NCBI GenBank assembly: GCA_018105865.1
Contig: CM030836.1
Coordinates: 2,418,001-2,482,000, forward strand
Length of the DNA stretch: 64,000 nucleotides
Reading direction: 5' to 3'
Origin: Metaphire vulgaris
Lineage: Eukaryota; Annelida; Clitellata; Crassiclitellata; Megascolecidae
The notes beneath the pieces are model-generated. The model was not told the DNA's origin and did no database searches. It saw nothing but the letters and a program-made list of their open reading frames with translations. Shown piece by piece: positions 46,392 through 57,468 of the stretch (the first letter of the stretch is position 1; every line of letters begins with the position of its first letter). Made by a program: the position numbers and the translations under genes.

Positions 46392-46814
46392 TCATTTCCC
46401 TAGAAAGTACTTCGCTCGCTTTTCTTCTTCTTCTTCCCTGGTCTGATCGTCGTAGAGTCGGGGCAGTTGTTCTTCTGAGGAAGACGGCAGAGAGGGAGCG
46501 TAGCCTCTCTTCCCGAGGAAGTACTTCACCCTCTTGCCGAGGAAGAACTTAGTGCGCTTGTTCGGTGACATCGGCGAGTCCGCCGATCCTCTCGACGCCG
46601 AATTGGCGAGACGTTCGATGCACAGTCTGTAGACGAGGTCTTCCGAACAGCACCGACTCTCCGGATCCACTGAGCGGCAGCTGCTGCAGATGGTCCGTCT
46701 CCAGTCGTCTGGACAGACATCGGCCGGCGACTGAGCTGAGCTGAGCCTCTGGTGGTGCACGGCCACCAGGACGACTGCCGCCTGAAGGAGGAGGATCGCT
46801 TGGCCGAGCGACAT
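46392..46814 (-). CDS. Secreted neuropeptide-like precursor with three K-aromatic-F-L-amide peptides
   Basis: This is a complete 140-residue ORF on the minus strand. Residues 1-27 form a hydrophobic signal peptide (LLLQAAVVLVAV core). Residues 28-75 hold six cysteines at 34, 43, 46, 55, 56 and 65 (C-x8-C-x2-C-x8-CC-x8-C). The C-terminal half has dibasic KR cleavage sites at 86-87, 94-95, 102-103 and 132-133. These release TKFFLG, VKYFLG and AKYFLG, each followed by KR or by a final K and stop. By standard processing the glycine would become an amide, giving TKFFL-NH2, VKYFL-NH2 and AKYFL-NH2. An acidic spacer rich in Glu, Asp and Ser (104-131) separates the second and third peptides. This layout is typical of bioactive peptide precursors. 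The peptide family is not one I recognise. It resembles the EFLGamide/TRH-like group only superficially, because those carry an extra Gly. The cysteine block could be a folded propeptide or a second product. Confidence 0.82.
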   Translation of the reverse strand: MSLGQAILLLQAAVVLVAVHHQRLSSAQSPADVCPDDWRRTICSSCRSVDPESRCCSEDLVYRLCIERLANSASRGSADSPMSPNKRTKFFLGKRVKYFLGKRGYAPSLPSSSEEQLPRLYDDQTREEEEEKRAKYFLGK

Positions 46815-46960
46815 TTCGCTGCATAAGAATAACTACGACAATATAGAGTTCCTTCGAAGGAGGGAACATTGAATATCTATTCAGTGCTCGACAGTGTATA
46901 ACTGTATATTCTAACCGGAGACTGTCGCGGTCCAAATCCCGCATGGCAGTTATCAGTGAT
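46815..46960 (-). promoter_or_regulatory. Upstream flank of the peptide precursor gene
   Basis: On the minus strand, about 90 bases upstream of the ATG, the sequence reads GAATATACAGTTATAC, an A/T-rich stretch that could serve as a TATA-like element. No firm promoter can be assigned. An in-frame or noncoding upstream exon cannot be excluded. Confidence 0.2.
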
Positions 46961-47034
46961 GCAGTTGATAGGGGAAGCCCTATCAGACAGTTCTAGGAAA
47001 AACTGGGATGATAAAATGTTTAAATGGCCAGTAT

Positions 47035-47096
47035 GTATAATATGCATATATAACAAGACAATATATAATATATATATACTATATACTATATATATA

Positions 47097-47136
<40 letters not shown>

Positions 47137-47175
47137 CAAGACGTTAGTTAGTCAGGTAATCAGAACACTATTGAC

Positions 47176-47259
<84 letters not shown>

Positions 47260-47575
47260 GAGGCTCGATGCGCAAGAGAAGACACTAAGAAGGAAATAAA
47301 CGGTTTTTACAAGATTTATTAATAATCGACTCAACAACAGCCAGATATGTGCGGTTCCAACAATTTTGGACGCGGATAATCCGATTCCGCGAGATTTGGA
47401 TTCGCGGAGGATCCGCATCCGCGAGCGTTTCCGATATCAGGAACCGCGGAGGATCCGAATCCGCAGATAGCAAATAAATTTGATCTTTACTATACCTTGA
47501 TTACCTTCGCCAGGCACATAGCGCTATACACATTGACATTTATAATAATACTAATAATACTAATAATACTAATAA

Positions 47576-47667
<92 letters not shown>

Positions 47668-48019
47668 GGTTTTGTAAATTATTGACCTGCAAAAGTCTTG
47701 AAATAAGTCTGCTTTATTATTTTTCCGTACAGCGGCACTTTTGCATCTCACATAGCCCTGATATGCCTCCTTGTCTTTATAAAAATTTAGCGTAAGGCTT
47801 CTGTACACATCAGATTTTAAATCCTTGCGGACCTGACTCCGCCTGCGGATCTATCCGCGATCCGCACATCTCTGTCAACAGCTCATACTCAAAACCGGAA
47901 GATGATGAAATACAGCAATAAGTAAGTAGGTACAGTGCAAAGTGAGCAAGCCAATATAATGTCTCACCACAATATATTGACATATATTGACTATTTACAT
48001 ATATAAATTGACTATTGAC

Positions 48020-48063
<44 letters not shown>

Positions 48064-48065
48064 GT
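47035..48065. repeat. Microsatellite-dominated block: (TA)n, (TAA/TAC)n
   Basis: TA arrays at 47101-47133, 47180-47254 and 48025-48060, and TAA/TAC at 47541-47666. CAATAGTGTTCTGATTACCT-like phrases flank the TA arrays in opposite orientations (47150-47180 and 48060-48110), so part of the block is an inverted duplication. Between 47260 and 47880 lies a possible hAT-like element with repeated GGATCCGCATCCGCG/CGCGGAGGATCCG motifs. Confidence 0.8.
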
Positions 48066-48671
48066 CAATAGTATTATGATTACCTGATTAAGTAATCAGA
48101 TTAACTAACGTCTTTTTGGTTTTTATATACTTTATCAAGTGCTATAATTAGTCTCTAAGGTTCTTTGCTTTGCGGTACATTTATCGTGTCGCCATCGATC
48201 TTTTGCCAGCAGCTGGAAAAGAATTGCTGCTTCTGTCATGTACGATGCATGACGAAAGCAGATGAAAATTAGTTGCGAGTTTTCTCCGAAAGTGGAGGCT
48301 CACAGTGAGTGACCTGAGAGTGACTTTTCTGTCGCATAGATACCTTGATGTTGCAATTTTAACAATTTGTCGTCTTCGTTCAAAAGTCATAGAAAACGTA
48401 ATATCAAGAGGAAAGAGTGCGACCACAAAGTGTATGCCGTATGATAGCCTTTGATCCTGTAAAATCTCCATTCCGTTATTCAAATCGGGGTTTTTTGTAA
48501 TGAAAACGTCGGCGTGTTGAATGAAATGCGTTGAAGTTGTTTATATATTTCTAATAAAACAGTTGATTCGCTGGCGCCAACGTATTTGAAACTCGAAATA
48601 GCGCAGCCGAATAATTTCGTTCGAAGTACCAAGGGCATTCACTTTACGAAGCCTTTTCGCTAATCTGCAGT

Positions 48672-48838
48672 CATGGGAGCCCACATAATTTTTTTCCAGG
48701 AGGGGCAAAACACATTTTAACACCATGGTAACGGTTAATATTTTAGCGAAGTTTTCAAATTTCAATGTGAAATATTGGTACTTGTGTTTTCCAGTGGGGA
48801 CAAGTGTCCTCTCTCGCTCTAATGTGCGGGCGCCCATG
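48672..48838. repeat. hAT-type MITE, 8-bp TSD TCTGCAGT
   Basis: Ends CATGGGAGCCC and GGGCGCCCATG; TCTGCAGT at 48664-48671 and 48839-48846. Confidence 0.88.
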
Positions 48839-49218
48839 TCTGCAGTATTTTTAAAATGGAGTGCATTTGCAAAATAAAACAGCTTTGAGGTTTAAAGATC
48901 TCTATAACTTACAGTAAAAGTCCGAAAGACTCTTTTCATGGAACTCTCAGCGTTGACTTCTCGGAGTGGCTAATCGTTTGCATTCTAAGACTTTGCACAG
49001 GCGATGGCTAATGTTCAATTTTGCCAACGACAAGTAAAATAGTAGATCCCAAATTGTCTACCGACGTCTTGTTTATTTTCCTGCAGAAATGTTTAATTTC
49101 AAATCGGACGTGGCATCGTTCGGTACTTAGTATTAGCATCGATGAGTATTAGCCTAGGATATAGCTGACTTCAGTCAACAGAACCTTTCTACCTTAGATC
49201 ACTATTAAGCCCTCAGCC

Positions 49219-49481
49219 TCCTCGACCCACGCGTTCATCATCTTACCTCACTCTGTCACGTCCACTGAATCAGTCATCCCTGAAAATTTGCAAACGTGCC
49301 TTCTCATACGCCTCATCTGAACTTTGGAACTCGATCCCAGCTTCCCTCCGCAGGCTTGGACACTTTCAAACAATAAAATCTGAATCCTCATTTCCTATAA
49401 TTCCCGCATTATCTTTTCAAGTCTTCAGATCTAAACTAAAATCCTTCTTTTTTCTAAAATCATTTCCTCCTTAGCTGTAAC
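49219..49481 (+). pseudogene. Non-LTR ORF2 3' end, host of the LTR insertion (left half)
   Basis: The + strand encodes a tail like LKICKRAFSYA..ELWNSIPASLR, the CR1/L2-type C-terminus. Its 3' continuation resumes at 59984 after the LTR element. An inverted copy of the same family is at 60222-61500. Confidence 0.75.
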
Positions 49482-49569
49482 TGTGACGTCCTCCCACTTC
49501 CCTCCAACCAAATTCTCTCGTTGGAGGGCGAGAAGTTTCCGACGTTTCCGACTAACTCATGGACGGATT

Positions 49570-49864
49570 GGGGCGGGAAGATAGATGAGTGGTAATATCA
49601 CTGGGCAGGTACGCCGACGACACGGGTTCAATCCCGTAGGAGCCCCTAAGGTCGACTCAGCCTTAATCGCTAGAGGGCGGTAGTAACATCAAAAATGAGT
49701 AGCAATGGCAACATTGCGATAGAAACCATAGGTTCGGCGGAAGAGACTGGCCACCGTCCGCCGATGTATGGCTTAGCCACCTATGGGCTGCTGGCTACTA
49801 AATACGGGGATCAGCACCGGACCCTACGGGCGTGAGCCTACGGGTGAAAACCTTTACTTTTTTA
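49570..49864 (+). repeat. tRNA-head SINE inserted in the LTR (copy 4)
   Basis: Flanked by the 12-bp target duplication CATGGACGGATT (49558-49569 and 49865-49876). The head contains GGGTTCAATCCCG, a tRNA-type B box. The body GAGTAGCAATGGCAACATTG, GGGATCAGCACCGGACCCTA and a T-run end match the other SINE copies in complement. Confidence 0.88.
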
Positions 49865-50520
49865 CATGGACGGATTAGGATTTATGAATATCATGACACT
49901 GGTATTTGATTGATAGAAATGCAAATGACAAGAACACGAAACTGTATTTAAAATGTCTATAATATAAATCTTCAACAGTAAATAACGCAATGGAGAAACA
50001 AGTCATACATGGGGCATAAGCAAGCTATCAATGATCCCTCTTACATACAGCATGGCAGAGAATAGAAGCAGCGCGATAGCACTCAATGCAATGACATATT
50101 AACATACAGCAAAACTCTCCTCCACCTAGAATACGGCTTCAATCCTTCAGCCACACAGCCATCAATAAGCACTCTAAACACAATAATGCAATATCAAATA
50201 CTAAGGCAGACACCATAGTTTAATCTACTCCGCAGCATAAGGTGCACATGCAGCAAAATCATACTAAGATTAATAGCTTTTAAACACAAGTTAAACAGTT
50301 ACCTCCCACACTCTTTAAGGGATAAATCTCACAGTTAGCACACGACCATGCTACCTTCTTTTCCGTTAGATAATCCGATAAACTCTGGAGAAACTACTCC
50401 AGAGTAGAATAGGAACCTTAATTCTAACGCCGTCCTAGCAAAGCACGTGTTCCCTTCATTGAACGCCGACCGGAAAGCCCCAAAAGAACAGAAAAAGAGG
50501 CTTCCCTTCATGTGTCTCTT

Positions 50521-50532
50521 CCTTTTATACCC
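50521..50532 (-). promoter_or_regulatory. TATA box of the LTR promoter (left LTR)
   Basis: The minus strand reads GGGTATAAAAGG, about 160 bases from the outer U3 end; the same box is at 59814-59825 in the other LTR. Confidence 0.7.
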
Positions 50533-51018
50533 TTATCTTCTCCTCTGCCCCTCTCTCTGAGCCGAGCGCTCCACTCAGTCTCTCACTCTCTGCGCCCGTA
50601 TCTTACCAACCAGTCAGATTCCCTGGCTAGGCAGCCGTGAGGGGAGATGCATAAGCTAACAGTACCCCCCGCGACGAACGGGTCGTCGCACTCTCGGCGG
50701 CTAAACTAAAAAAAACATGCCATGTTTTTTTAGACCCTGATAATAAACGGTCGTGTTTAATCTAATCTAAATCATGGGAGTAAAATGCAGCAAGTAAACA
50801 AATTAAAATTAAGCATTAAACAGCAAACAAATTAGAGCACAATTACATCAAAGCAAATAATGAAAAAAGGGAAAAAAGGAAAAAAAACAAAACAAAACAA
50901 ATATTGTCAACATATTACTGATAATAGAAGCGCTGTCATCCATGAGCATCGTTCATTATAGTTTGTCAAGTCCAAAATCAAAGCCAAAGTCTCACTGTGA
51001 ATGAATTTCCCGCCTGGT

Positions 51019-51645
51019 TTACAGTTCCATGGCTGAAGGAATTGTATAGAGTCCTTCTTGGGTCGGAGTTTCTGAATGTTCCATTTCTGGTGCCAAGGAA
51101 GTCTGAAGTGACGCCGGGATAGCACTCTGCTGCAACTCTATAATCGCATCGAAGAGCTCGGCGTCGTTGGCGAGGGATGGAGTGGCAGGATGAGACGGGG
51201 AGGAGAGGAACGCCGGAAATCCATCTAAGGTCAGACGGGGGGCGATGGAAAAACCATGAGCCTTCCCGATGCCACGTACCAGTGCGACAAGTACGGATTG
51301 ACTCACCGTGGGAAAGGTGGCTGTCGTCATTTCTAGGACTTGGCGTGCTGGCAGCATCCCGTACCAGCGGCAGATAGCTTCCGCCACAAATTCGAGAAGG
51401 ATACTGCCATCCCCTGGTAGTGGTTCCGTCAATGACGTCCGAGGTGCAGGAGGGGGAGGTGAGAGGTCTTCATGATGGTGAGGTGGCAATGGCGATGAAA
51501 CTGTTTCAACCGCACTGGTCTCAGAGATGGGTGGTGCGATGCTTGGACGGGTCGTGGCTGGCGTAGACGGTCCAGCGGCAGGGCGCACCCAGGCCTGCTG
51601 CGGCGGTCGGACGGATGCAGGTCTACATGTCGCAATGTCCATCAA
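51019..51645 (-). CDS. 208-codon ORF inside the LTR element, function unknown
   Basis: It runs in the transcription sense inferred for the LTR element, near its 3' LTR. Residues about 1-80 are Pro/Ser/Thr-rich and low complexity (SSPLPPHHHEDLSPPPPAPR). Residues about 85-150 look globular (SILLEFVAEAICRWYGMLPA, SQSVLVALVRGIGKAHGF). It is G+C-richer than its surroundings. No zinc knuckle, protease or RT motif is seen. It may be a gag remnant or an acquired gene. Confidence 0.4.
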   Translation of the reverse strand: MMDIATCRPASVRPPQQAWVRPAAGPSTPATTRPSIAPPISETSAVETVSSPLPPHHHEDLSPPPPAPRTSLTEPLPGDGSILLEFVAEAICRWYGMLPARQVLEMTTATFPTVSQSVLVALVRGIGKAHGFSIAPRLTLDGFPAFLSSPSHPATPSLANDAELFDAIIELQQSAIPASLQTSLAPEMEHSETPTQEGLYTIPSAMEL

Positions 51646-52035
51646 TTAAGGCACGATGCCGGGTGAGTGGCGCCGGCCGTCCCAGGAGGAAATGGCGCCA
51701 CTGCAGGTGCCTCTGACTTGAGAGGGGCGCACCAGTCGGCATCTTAAATCTTGACGTGAGGAATACGCATATATTGCCCTCGGAAGGTATTTCTGGTAAA
51801 CATGACGTACGCTCCGTGGTGTGTCTGAATATTGTTATGTAGTCCTAACGAGCACTGAAAGTGTCCCGATGATGTCTAATGTCCAAGTGATTTAAGTTAT
51901 GTCTCCACGTCCGATTTCAGCACGGATGCCTTATCAAGTTATCCTCTTAAGACACAGTTTGCTGGTAAGGTGCAGCTGGATGAAGGAAGATAGGCATATA
52001 AATACAGCCAGTGAAAGCATTCCGATGAAGTCTTA

Positions 52036-52440
52036 TACGTCCAGCAAGGAACATGAATCAATCAATCAATCAATCAATCAATAAACTTCTATGGCGCCAC
52101 TATCATAATGCCCAGGGCATCAGCCGATGGCGCACCAAATCCAAATAGAATTAGAGCCAGGTCAATCCGGAAGATCAGTCAGAACGAAGTGACCAATCAG
52201 ACTTCACAGTGATTGTATTCCAAAGATAAGAGTTGATGTGGAGTCCAGTGCTTTGCACGAATATGGGGCGAAGAGGGCGGGGTGATAGTCCCTCATGTTA
52301 ACAGCACTCTAGGCTATAGAATCTTAAAGGTGGGAGGATAGACATGTACCTATGTGACTACTGCAATAAAATTCCAAAGGGGTCCTGGGATCTAAGCTAA
52401 GTTAAGTGACAGTGGTCAAATGTTTCTATTCTGGCGCTAG
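52036..52440. repeat. AATC-tailed retroelement 3' end
   Basis: (AATC)n at about 52057-52081 is followed by AAACTTCTATGGCGCCACTA and GGCATCAGCCGATGGCGCAC, a variant of the AGCGCC tail signature. Confidence 0.55.
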
Positions 52441-53396
52441 AGGTCAGCGGTTTTTATGCTCTATATGTACTTTGTGGTAAGTAACTGACGGTTCTAAATT
52501 GTGTGAGGAGGTGGAGGGGGAGGGAGAATTCGCTAGGGAATATTTCTTATCGATCAGGAGGGGGTTTGCAATGGACCTAGCGGGAGAGGAAGTTGGCCTG
52601 CTAATAATATAATTTACTTGCAGGTGTGGGGAAGGGGTGGTGGCCAAGACAGCGTCAAGTATCAAAGAATGAACTTGAATGTGTTGAAACATATAGATGG
52701 GGCATGCATTCAGGAATTCTGCTCCGAATATCGGCATAAAACATGAGCTGGCGAATTAATGAGTTATACATGACATTTTTAACGGATAATGAGAATTCAA
52801 ATATACTATGGGGGACGTATAGTTGTGAAAAAATCAAGAGTTGCTATGTGGCGACGGTTTGTCGTAGCAAATTCTCCTACCCACATGAATAAATGGTGCT
52901 GAATACAGGGATTATATGGGACGTCGTTTAGAAGGGGATAAGTTGTTTCAGTCTAAGAGTTTCAATACTTGTGCAAGTCTAATGTTCCACCCAATTACTC
53001 TTAAAAATTTTCAAATATGTCGACACATGTTGGAGCATAAGCTTCTACCAGTGAAGGCCCATCCCTTTCGGGAGGTAATTCGTCGTAAGGTGTCGCCTAC
53101 ACGAGTTCTATAAATAGTCCATGTGTGAATCCATGTATGTATAAACAATATACCCACGTATAGCCGAGTCGCAATACTAAGAGGCTGGTCAACTTCGATG
53201 TACTGCTGCCTCATTATCTCAAACCCCGCCCATTATGACGTCAGTGGTTGATTCGGAACAACCAGCCAGCCTGTTGCAATGTTAAAGGAATACAGCCAGT
53301 CGTTGTAATATTAAAGGAATACATATATTTGTTGATAAAAGTTAGTAATAGTATATTGACAGTACTTAGACAGTCAGGCTAAGTGTATATGATAAA

Positions 53397-53532
53397 ATGC
53401 CACAAAATTGCGCCGTTGCAAATTTAACAACACGTGGAAGACAGACGATCACAGCATTGTTTCATTGCATCGATTTCCGAAAGATGCCACACTGTGTAAA
53501 ACGTGGATTAAACGGTGCTATCAGTCATCTCA
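53397..53532 (+). pseudogene. THAP zinc-finger domain fragment (frameshifted)
   Basis: The + frame begins MPQNCAVANLTTRG. After a one-base shift it continues HSIVSLHRFPKDATLCKTWI then KRCYQ. The order NCAV...HRFPKD...L...W is that of a THAP domain; the second CxxC cysteine is replaced (L). It could derive from a P-element-like transposase or a THAP gene. Confidence 0.72.
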
Positions 53533-53591
53533 TTACTAGAGCAACTAAATATATTTGTCTGCTTTAATACCATCTAACTGTTACTTGCATA

Positions 53592-54037
53592 CAGTGGCGT
53601 AAACCTGGCGTCAACATTGGGAGTGGGGGAAGAATAACTTTGAAAGTTGACCCCCAGAAATATAAAAACCCCCCTCCATTATGGGGGATATTGCATATCA
53701 TGGTGGGGACTTTAGATCGCCCATGAAATACGTTAAGATGTTAGGGGGTCGTCGATAAAGTCAGACCGCCTTTCGTCTCTGGAAAAAGTCTTGACAAGCA
53801 AAAAAGTCATCCTGATATTTTTCTATTTTCCCCCTCCAAATACCCTGCTGACAAGCAAAAAAGGTCATCCGAAATTAGTGAATGCGGATTTGGCGTCATT
53901 CTGGCATCAACATCATGGGGAGGATAGAATTTTTTTACAATATAGCGCATTAGCGCAAAACATTGGGAGGATAATTGATACTCTGTCGCCCGCCAACTAA
54001 TTATTGGGGGACCGTCCTCCCGTGTTTTACGCCCCTG
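53592..54037. repeat. hAT-type MITE (CAGTGGCGTAAACC ends)
   Basis: Ends CAGTGGCGTAAACC and GTTTTACGCCCCTG; flanks CTTGCATA and CTTACATA agree at 7 of 8. Two copies of TGACAAGCAAAAAAGGTCAT-type modules inside. Confidence 0.85.
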
Positions 54038-54071
54038 CTTACATATTTCAAATTAATTACTTTATTCAAGG

Positions 54072-54407
54072 CAGTGTTTATTCTAGGCCTTCTCTGGGGA
54101 GGAATCCCCCCAAGTTTTAAAATTCCCCCAATTTTTTAATATGTTGCATGGGGATGGAAATTTTCCCCAAAAGTGCTTCGACGGGGGGCTTTTATTGTTT
54201 TGGAGGGGGAAAATGTAAGGATGACAATACTTTGCTTGGCAGGGCATTCAAAATATTAGAGAGGTTGGAAGGATGACCTTTTTTGCTTGCCAGCCCATTT
54301 TAAAAGGAAGATAACCTTTTTGCTTGTCAAGGTTTTTGGAGACTTAGACCTTGTCCCCCCAAACATTTCAAAATTCCCCAATGTCAAGGTGGCTAGAATA
54401 AACACTG
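54072..54407. repeat. hAT-type MITE (CAGTGTTTATTCTAG ends)
   Basis: Ends CAGTGTTTATTCTAG and CTAGAATAAACACTG, related to 6925-7119. The flanks agree partly (ATTCAAGG/ATTCAATA). Contains GGATGACCTTTTTTGCTTGC and AACCTTTTTGCTTGTCAAGG. Confidence 0.85.
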
Positions 54408-54559
54408 ATTCAATAAACAAACTAAAACATTCCTAGATAGGGACTACATTTGAACATTGTCTTGCTTTTGCTTGGTTGTTGTAATGCTTATAGTTGATGT
54501 TTTCCAATCTAAACTTTTACCAAATCAACTATACCACATTCATACAGGAAGATGGTTGG

Positions 54560-56745
54560 TATTTCGAAACGTTTGTGAAGTTTAAGAAATAAAATTGTTA
54601 TAAAAAGAAAAGGTACATTTACATTCTTAGATACGATTTCTCAGTAGCAACAGTCGCTCCAATCAACTAGTGACGTCATATAGCCACGCCTACTTGACCT
54701 GTATGCAAAAGAAGGGTTCCTGGCCTGCCTTTGGTATTTAATTGCCTTGGCCGAGTCGGTGCACCTGGGAATTCCAGCTTGGCGCATGCGCAGTCACCGC
54801 GAGTTGCATAACCGCTATACCAGGGGTGCACAACCCGTGGCCCGCGGGCCACTGGTGGCCCGCCGGCGAATTTTTGTGGCCCGCGGACGTTTTCAGGATT
54901 TTAATGGAAAGTGCCCCGAAGGTTTCCCTGCTTTCATATTAGCGCTACACTTTAAACTTTGTTATTATTATTTATTATTATTGTGCCCTTGGTGTTAAGA
55001 AATTCACGAATTTCTGCTATCAGTTCAACAAAGCATCCTAAAATTCGTCCTCTGCTCTCTCACATCTGTGTGATATGGTATGTCATGGTAAGAGGTCCCA
55101 GTCTCTTCTATGAATAATTTGAATTGATGGCGACTTAGACCCTTGGAACGAATGACTTCTTCAGTAGCGCTAATATGAAAGCAAGAAAGCCTTCGGGACA
55201 CTTTAAAGCCTTCGCGACTGTTTGGAGGCACTTACTTGTGCAAACAAACGTTTTCTATAATGAAGTTGAACAAACATGTTCTAAGGTTCAGGTTGAGTGC
55301 TCGGTTTAGAAAGTTGCAACAAGTGAACTGCCAAAAATATTAATACGGTTGTTAAAGACATTCAGTCTCAACAACTCCATTGGGTAAAAAGGCGATTGAC
55401 CTTTGGTTTTTAAATTTTATGAATTAATACTTGATTATGGTCATAGTATCTTTTATCTTTTATCATTTATCTTCTTGACGACTTCTATAGCGCCGTACGC
55501 ACGACGAAGGTCGAAGTCAAAGGCGCTTTGACATACTTTGGCATGCCGATGGCAAACGTCGGATAACAGAGACAGCGTAAAGTCAGCCCTGATGGAAACG
55601 ACGGAAATCGCCGCCCAAACGCCCACGGTAGCGAATCCCGTAGAAAGGAGCCTTCCGCTGTATAGAACCGTCCGCACCAGGCACGTCAAAGGAACAAAAA
55701 CACGGGATGAGATGTTGTAAATTCCGCGGATGTTGTAAGAACTGTCCGCGAGGCGAGCCACACGGAGAATTTCTGAGATGCGGACTCCCGTGAGTAAACC
55801 GTCGTCGATCTGGGTGAATCCGACTTTGGATGGAATTCCAGGTTGCGATTAGAACGGATGTCGCAGCATTCCCGCACGGGTATCTAGTCTGCAGTTCTGC
55901 CAGGCCGCGTTGATAGAAAAATCGCAAAACAAGATGGCGGACCAGACAGGCGACGAATCAGCGACTAAAACCGTCCCAATCCACCCGAGAAAAGCGCAGA
56001 GGACCTCCCGAAAATGACGGGAAGGTCACTACTCGCACATTTTGCGCTAAAACGAGCGCAAAATATCGTCGAACCGCCCAGAACGACACTTTTCCGAGGC
56101 ATGCACAGGAGCATGCTTGGCTGCCGGAAACGGCGCCACCGGATCGTATGTTTTGATTAACAAGGCCTTAAACTTTAATTCTACATTTAAATTAAGCACT
56201 AATCATTTCAATTTCAGATGTTTCTACTGGATTGATTGTGTTCATCAGAAATTCTTTTAATTCCATTAGTCCTGTCGAATTAAATTTTATCCATAACCAT
56301 ATTAAATATTGATATTAACGGTCACTGTCAACGTACCACTTCTGCATTAGAAAAAGCGCATGTGGCCCGCGGAGTCTCGGAACCGAGAAATGTGGCCCTT
56401 CGTCCTTAAAAGGTTGTGCACCCCTGCGCTATACCAATGCGTTTGAAATGCTGGGTATATGAAATGCTCTCGATGGGCATGCGCGAGGGTAGCCTCGTGA
56501 ACAAGTTTGCGCAGTGCGCTTGCGCAGACCTTATACCTAGACAGTTTGACAGGTGTTAGACTGCGTGGATTCTTCCTTTTTGTATAACGTTCGCCGAAGA
56601 CAGAACATGTGGTGCTGCGACGAGTCCATCGAATTATTACACACTAACATTCCCCAAGGGACAAAGGTGAGTTAAATATTACTTTATTATATTATTAATT
56701 CCTTAAGCCTTTGACATTGCCTCAAAGCTTCACTCCTACAAAACT
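54560..56745 (+). repeat. Possible 5' LTR/leader of a second retroelement, split by the hAT-like element
   Basis: Flanks of the hAT insertion join into one sequence upstream of the + strand gag ORF: GGCGCATGCGCAGTCACCGC before it, and GCGCAGTGCGCTTGCGCAGA then TTGTATAACG after it. CCCCAAGGGACAAAGGTGAG follows before the gag ATG at 56746. An LTR-plus-leader reading is an inference from position. Confidence 0.35.
54831..56426. mobile_element. 1.6-kb hAT-like element, 8-bp TSD CGCTATAC
   Basis: CGCTATAC at 54823-54830 and 56427-56434. Ends CAGGGGTGCACAACC and GGTTGTGCACCCCTG, with subterminal GTGGCCCGCGGGCC motifs on both sides. Inside, 55450-56150 is a CR1/L2-like tail (GACTTCTATAGCGCCGTACG, AAAGGCGCTTTGACATAC) with a broken minus-strand frame. 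No transposase. Confidence 0.92.
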
Positions 56746-57450
56746 ATGCATTCCACAGAGAAGAATTCCCATAACCCCAACCTGGCATCCAATCCCTCTA
56801 GAAATGATGACTTGAGTGAGATTATGAGAAAATTTGACCAGGCCATAACTATACAAACCCAGAATCAAGAGATGTTGTATCGTTCCATTACAAATCAACT
56901 GCAACAGCTCACACCTCACCCCAACCCCCCTGAAAACCTACTTCATATTGCAACAGCGCTTTCACCCAATGTCAAGCAAGTCCACTTCCCGCCAGGCCCT
57001 TCGTCACCCCACCCCCAAACATTTCCACAGGACAATTATCAAAGGGAGCAAACCTCTCGATGGCAATCCAAACCCAATCAATCGAATTTCTCCCAACAGA
57101 ACACCCGTCAAAAGAAATCTTACCCCTCAACCCCTGCTGTTACATTTGTGGAAGTGAATCCCACATGAAACGCTCCTGCCCTGAAAAATACCAAAACCGA
57201 AGCTCCAGGCCCCAAGTAAATCAGAGTCTCAACAGAAAGCAAACGGATAAAAGCTCCAAACGCCTTTATATCAGAACCCATATAAATGGCCGATCACTTC
57301 TGGCACTCCTTTACTCCGGAAGTGAGGAAAATTTACTCCCGTCCCGTTTTGCAAGAGGTCTCACCCTCTCATCTTCTGACAGTGAGTTATTTGCAGCCAA
57401 TGACACAGCCATTAATATCAAAGGAGAAGCTTGGTTAACAGATAAGTTCA
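56746..57450 (+). pseudogene. gag-protease fragment of an LTR retrotransposon, opposite to the surrounding LTRs
   Basis: Frame 56746-57168 gives a polar gag-like C-terminal part (Gln/Asn/Pro-rich). After a one-base frameshift, 57060-57450 gives a CCHC zinc knuckle (CYICGSESHMKRSC) and an aspartic protease start (LLALLYSGSEENLLPSRFAR, then FAANDTAINIKGEAW). The catalytic Asp of the usual DSG/DTG triad is Tyr here. Homology stops at the primer-binding site/LTR junction at 57451. RT and integrase are absent. Dead. Confidence 0.82.
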
Positions 57451-57468
57451 ACCCCACTTCTGGTACCA
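57451..57468 (-). other. Putative tRNA primer-binding site of the LTR element
   Basis: The minus strand reads TGGTACCAGAAGTGGGG one base inside the TG...CA LTR end. It begins TGG, complementary to tRNA 3' CCA. Confidence 0.55.

Larger units (their letters stand above)
49482..50690 (-). repeat. Left LTR (3' LTR by orientation), interrupted by a SINE
   Basis: Starts TGTGACGTCCTCCCACTTCC and ends GAACGGGTCGTCGCA. Nearly identical to 57470-59983 outside the insertions; it lacks about 60 bases present at 57534-57600. Confidence 0.88.

Noticed and set aside
46392..46814. Insulin/relaxin-like peptide or conotoxin-like cysteine framework
   Set aside because: The cysteine spacing (C-x8-C-x2-C-x8-CC-x8-C) fits neither the insulin A-chain CC-x3-C-x8-C nor the usual C-C-CC-C-C framework.
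46392..46814. Direct EFLGamide/TRH-type assignment
   Set aside because: Only one Gly precedes KR, so the mature peptides should end in FL-amide, not FLG-amide.
46549..46944. Alternative minus-strand ORF overlapping the peptide precursor
   Set aside because: Another frame of the same exon; it lacks a signal peptide and processing sites.
48181..48837. Two minus-strand ORFs of about 100 codons
   Set aside because: No motifs; the second covers a MITE with an 8-bp TSD.
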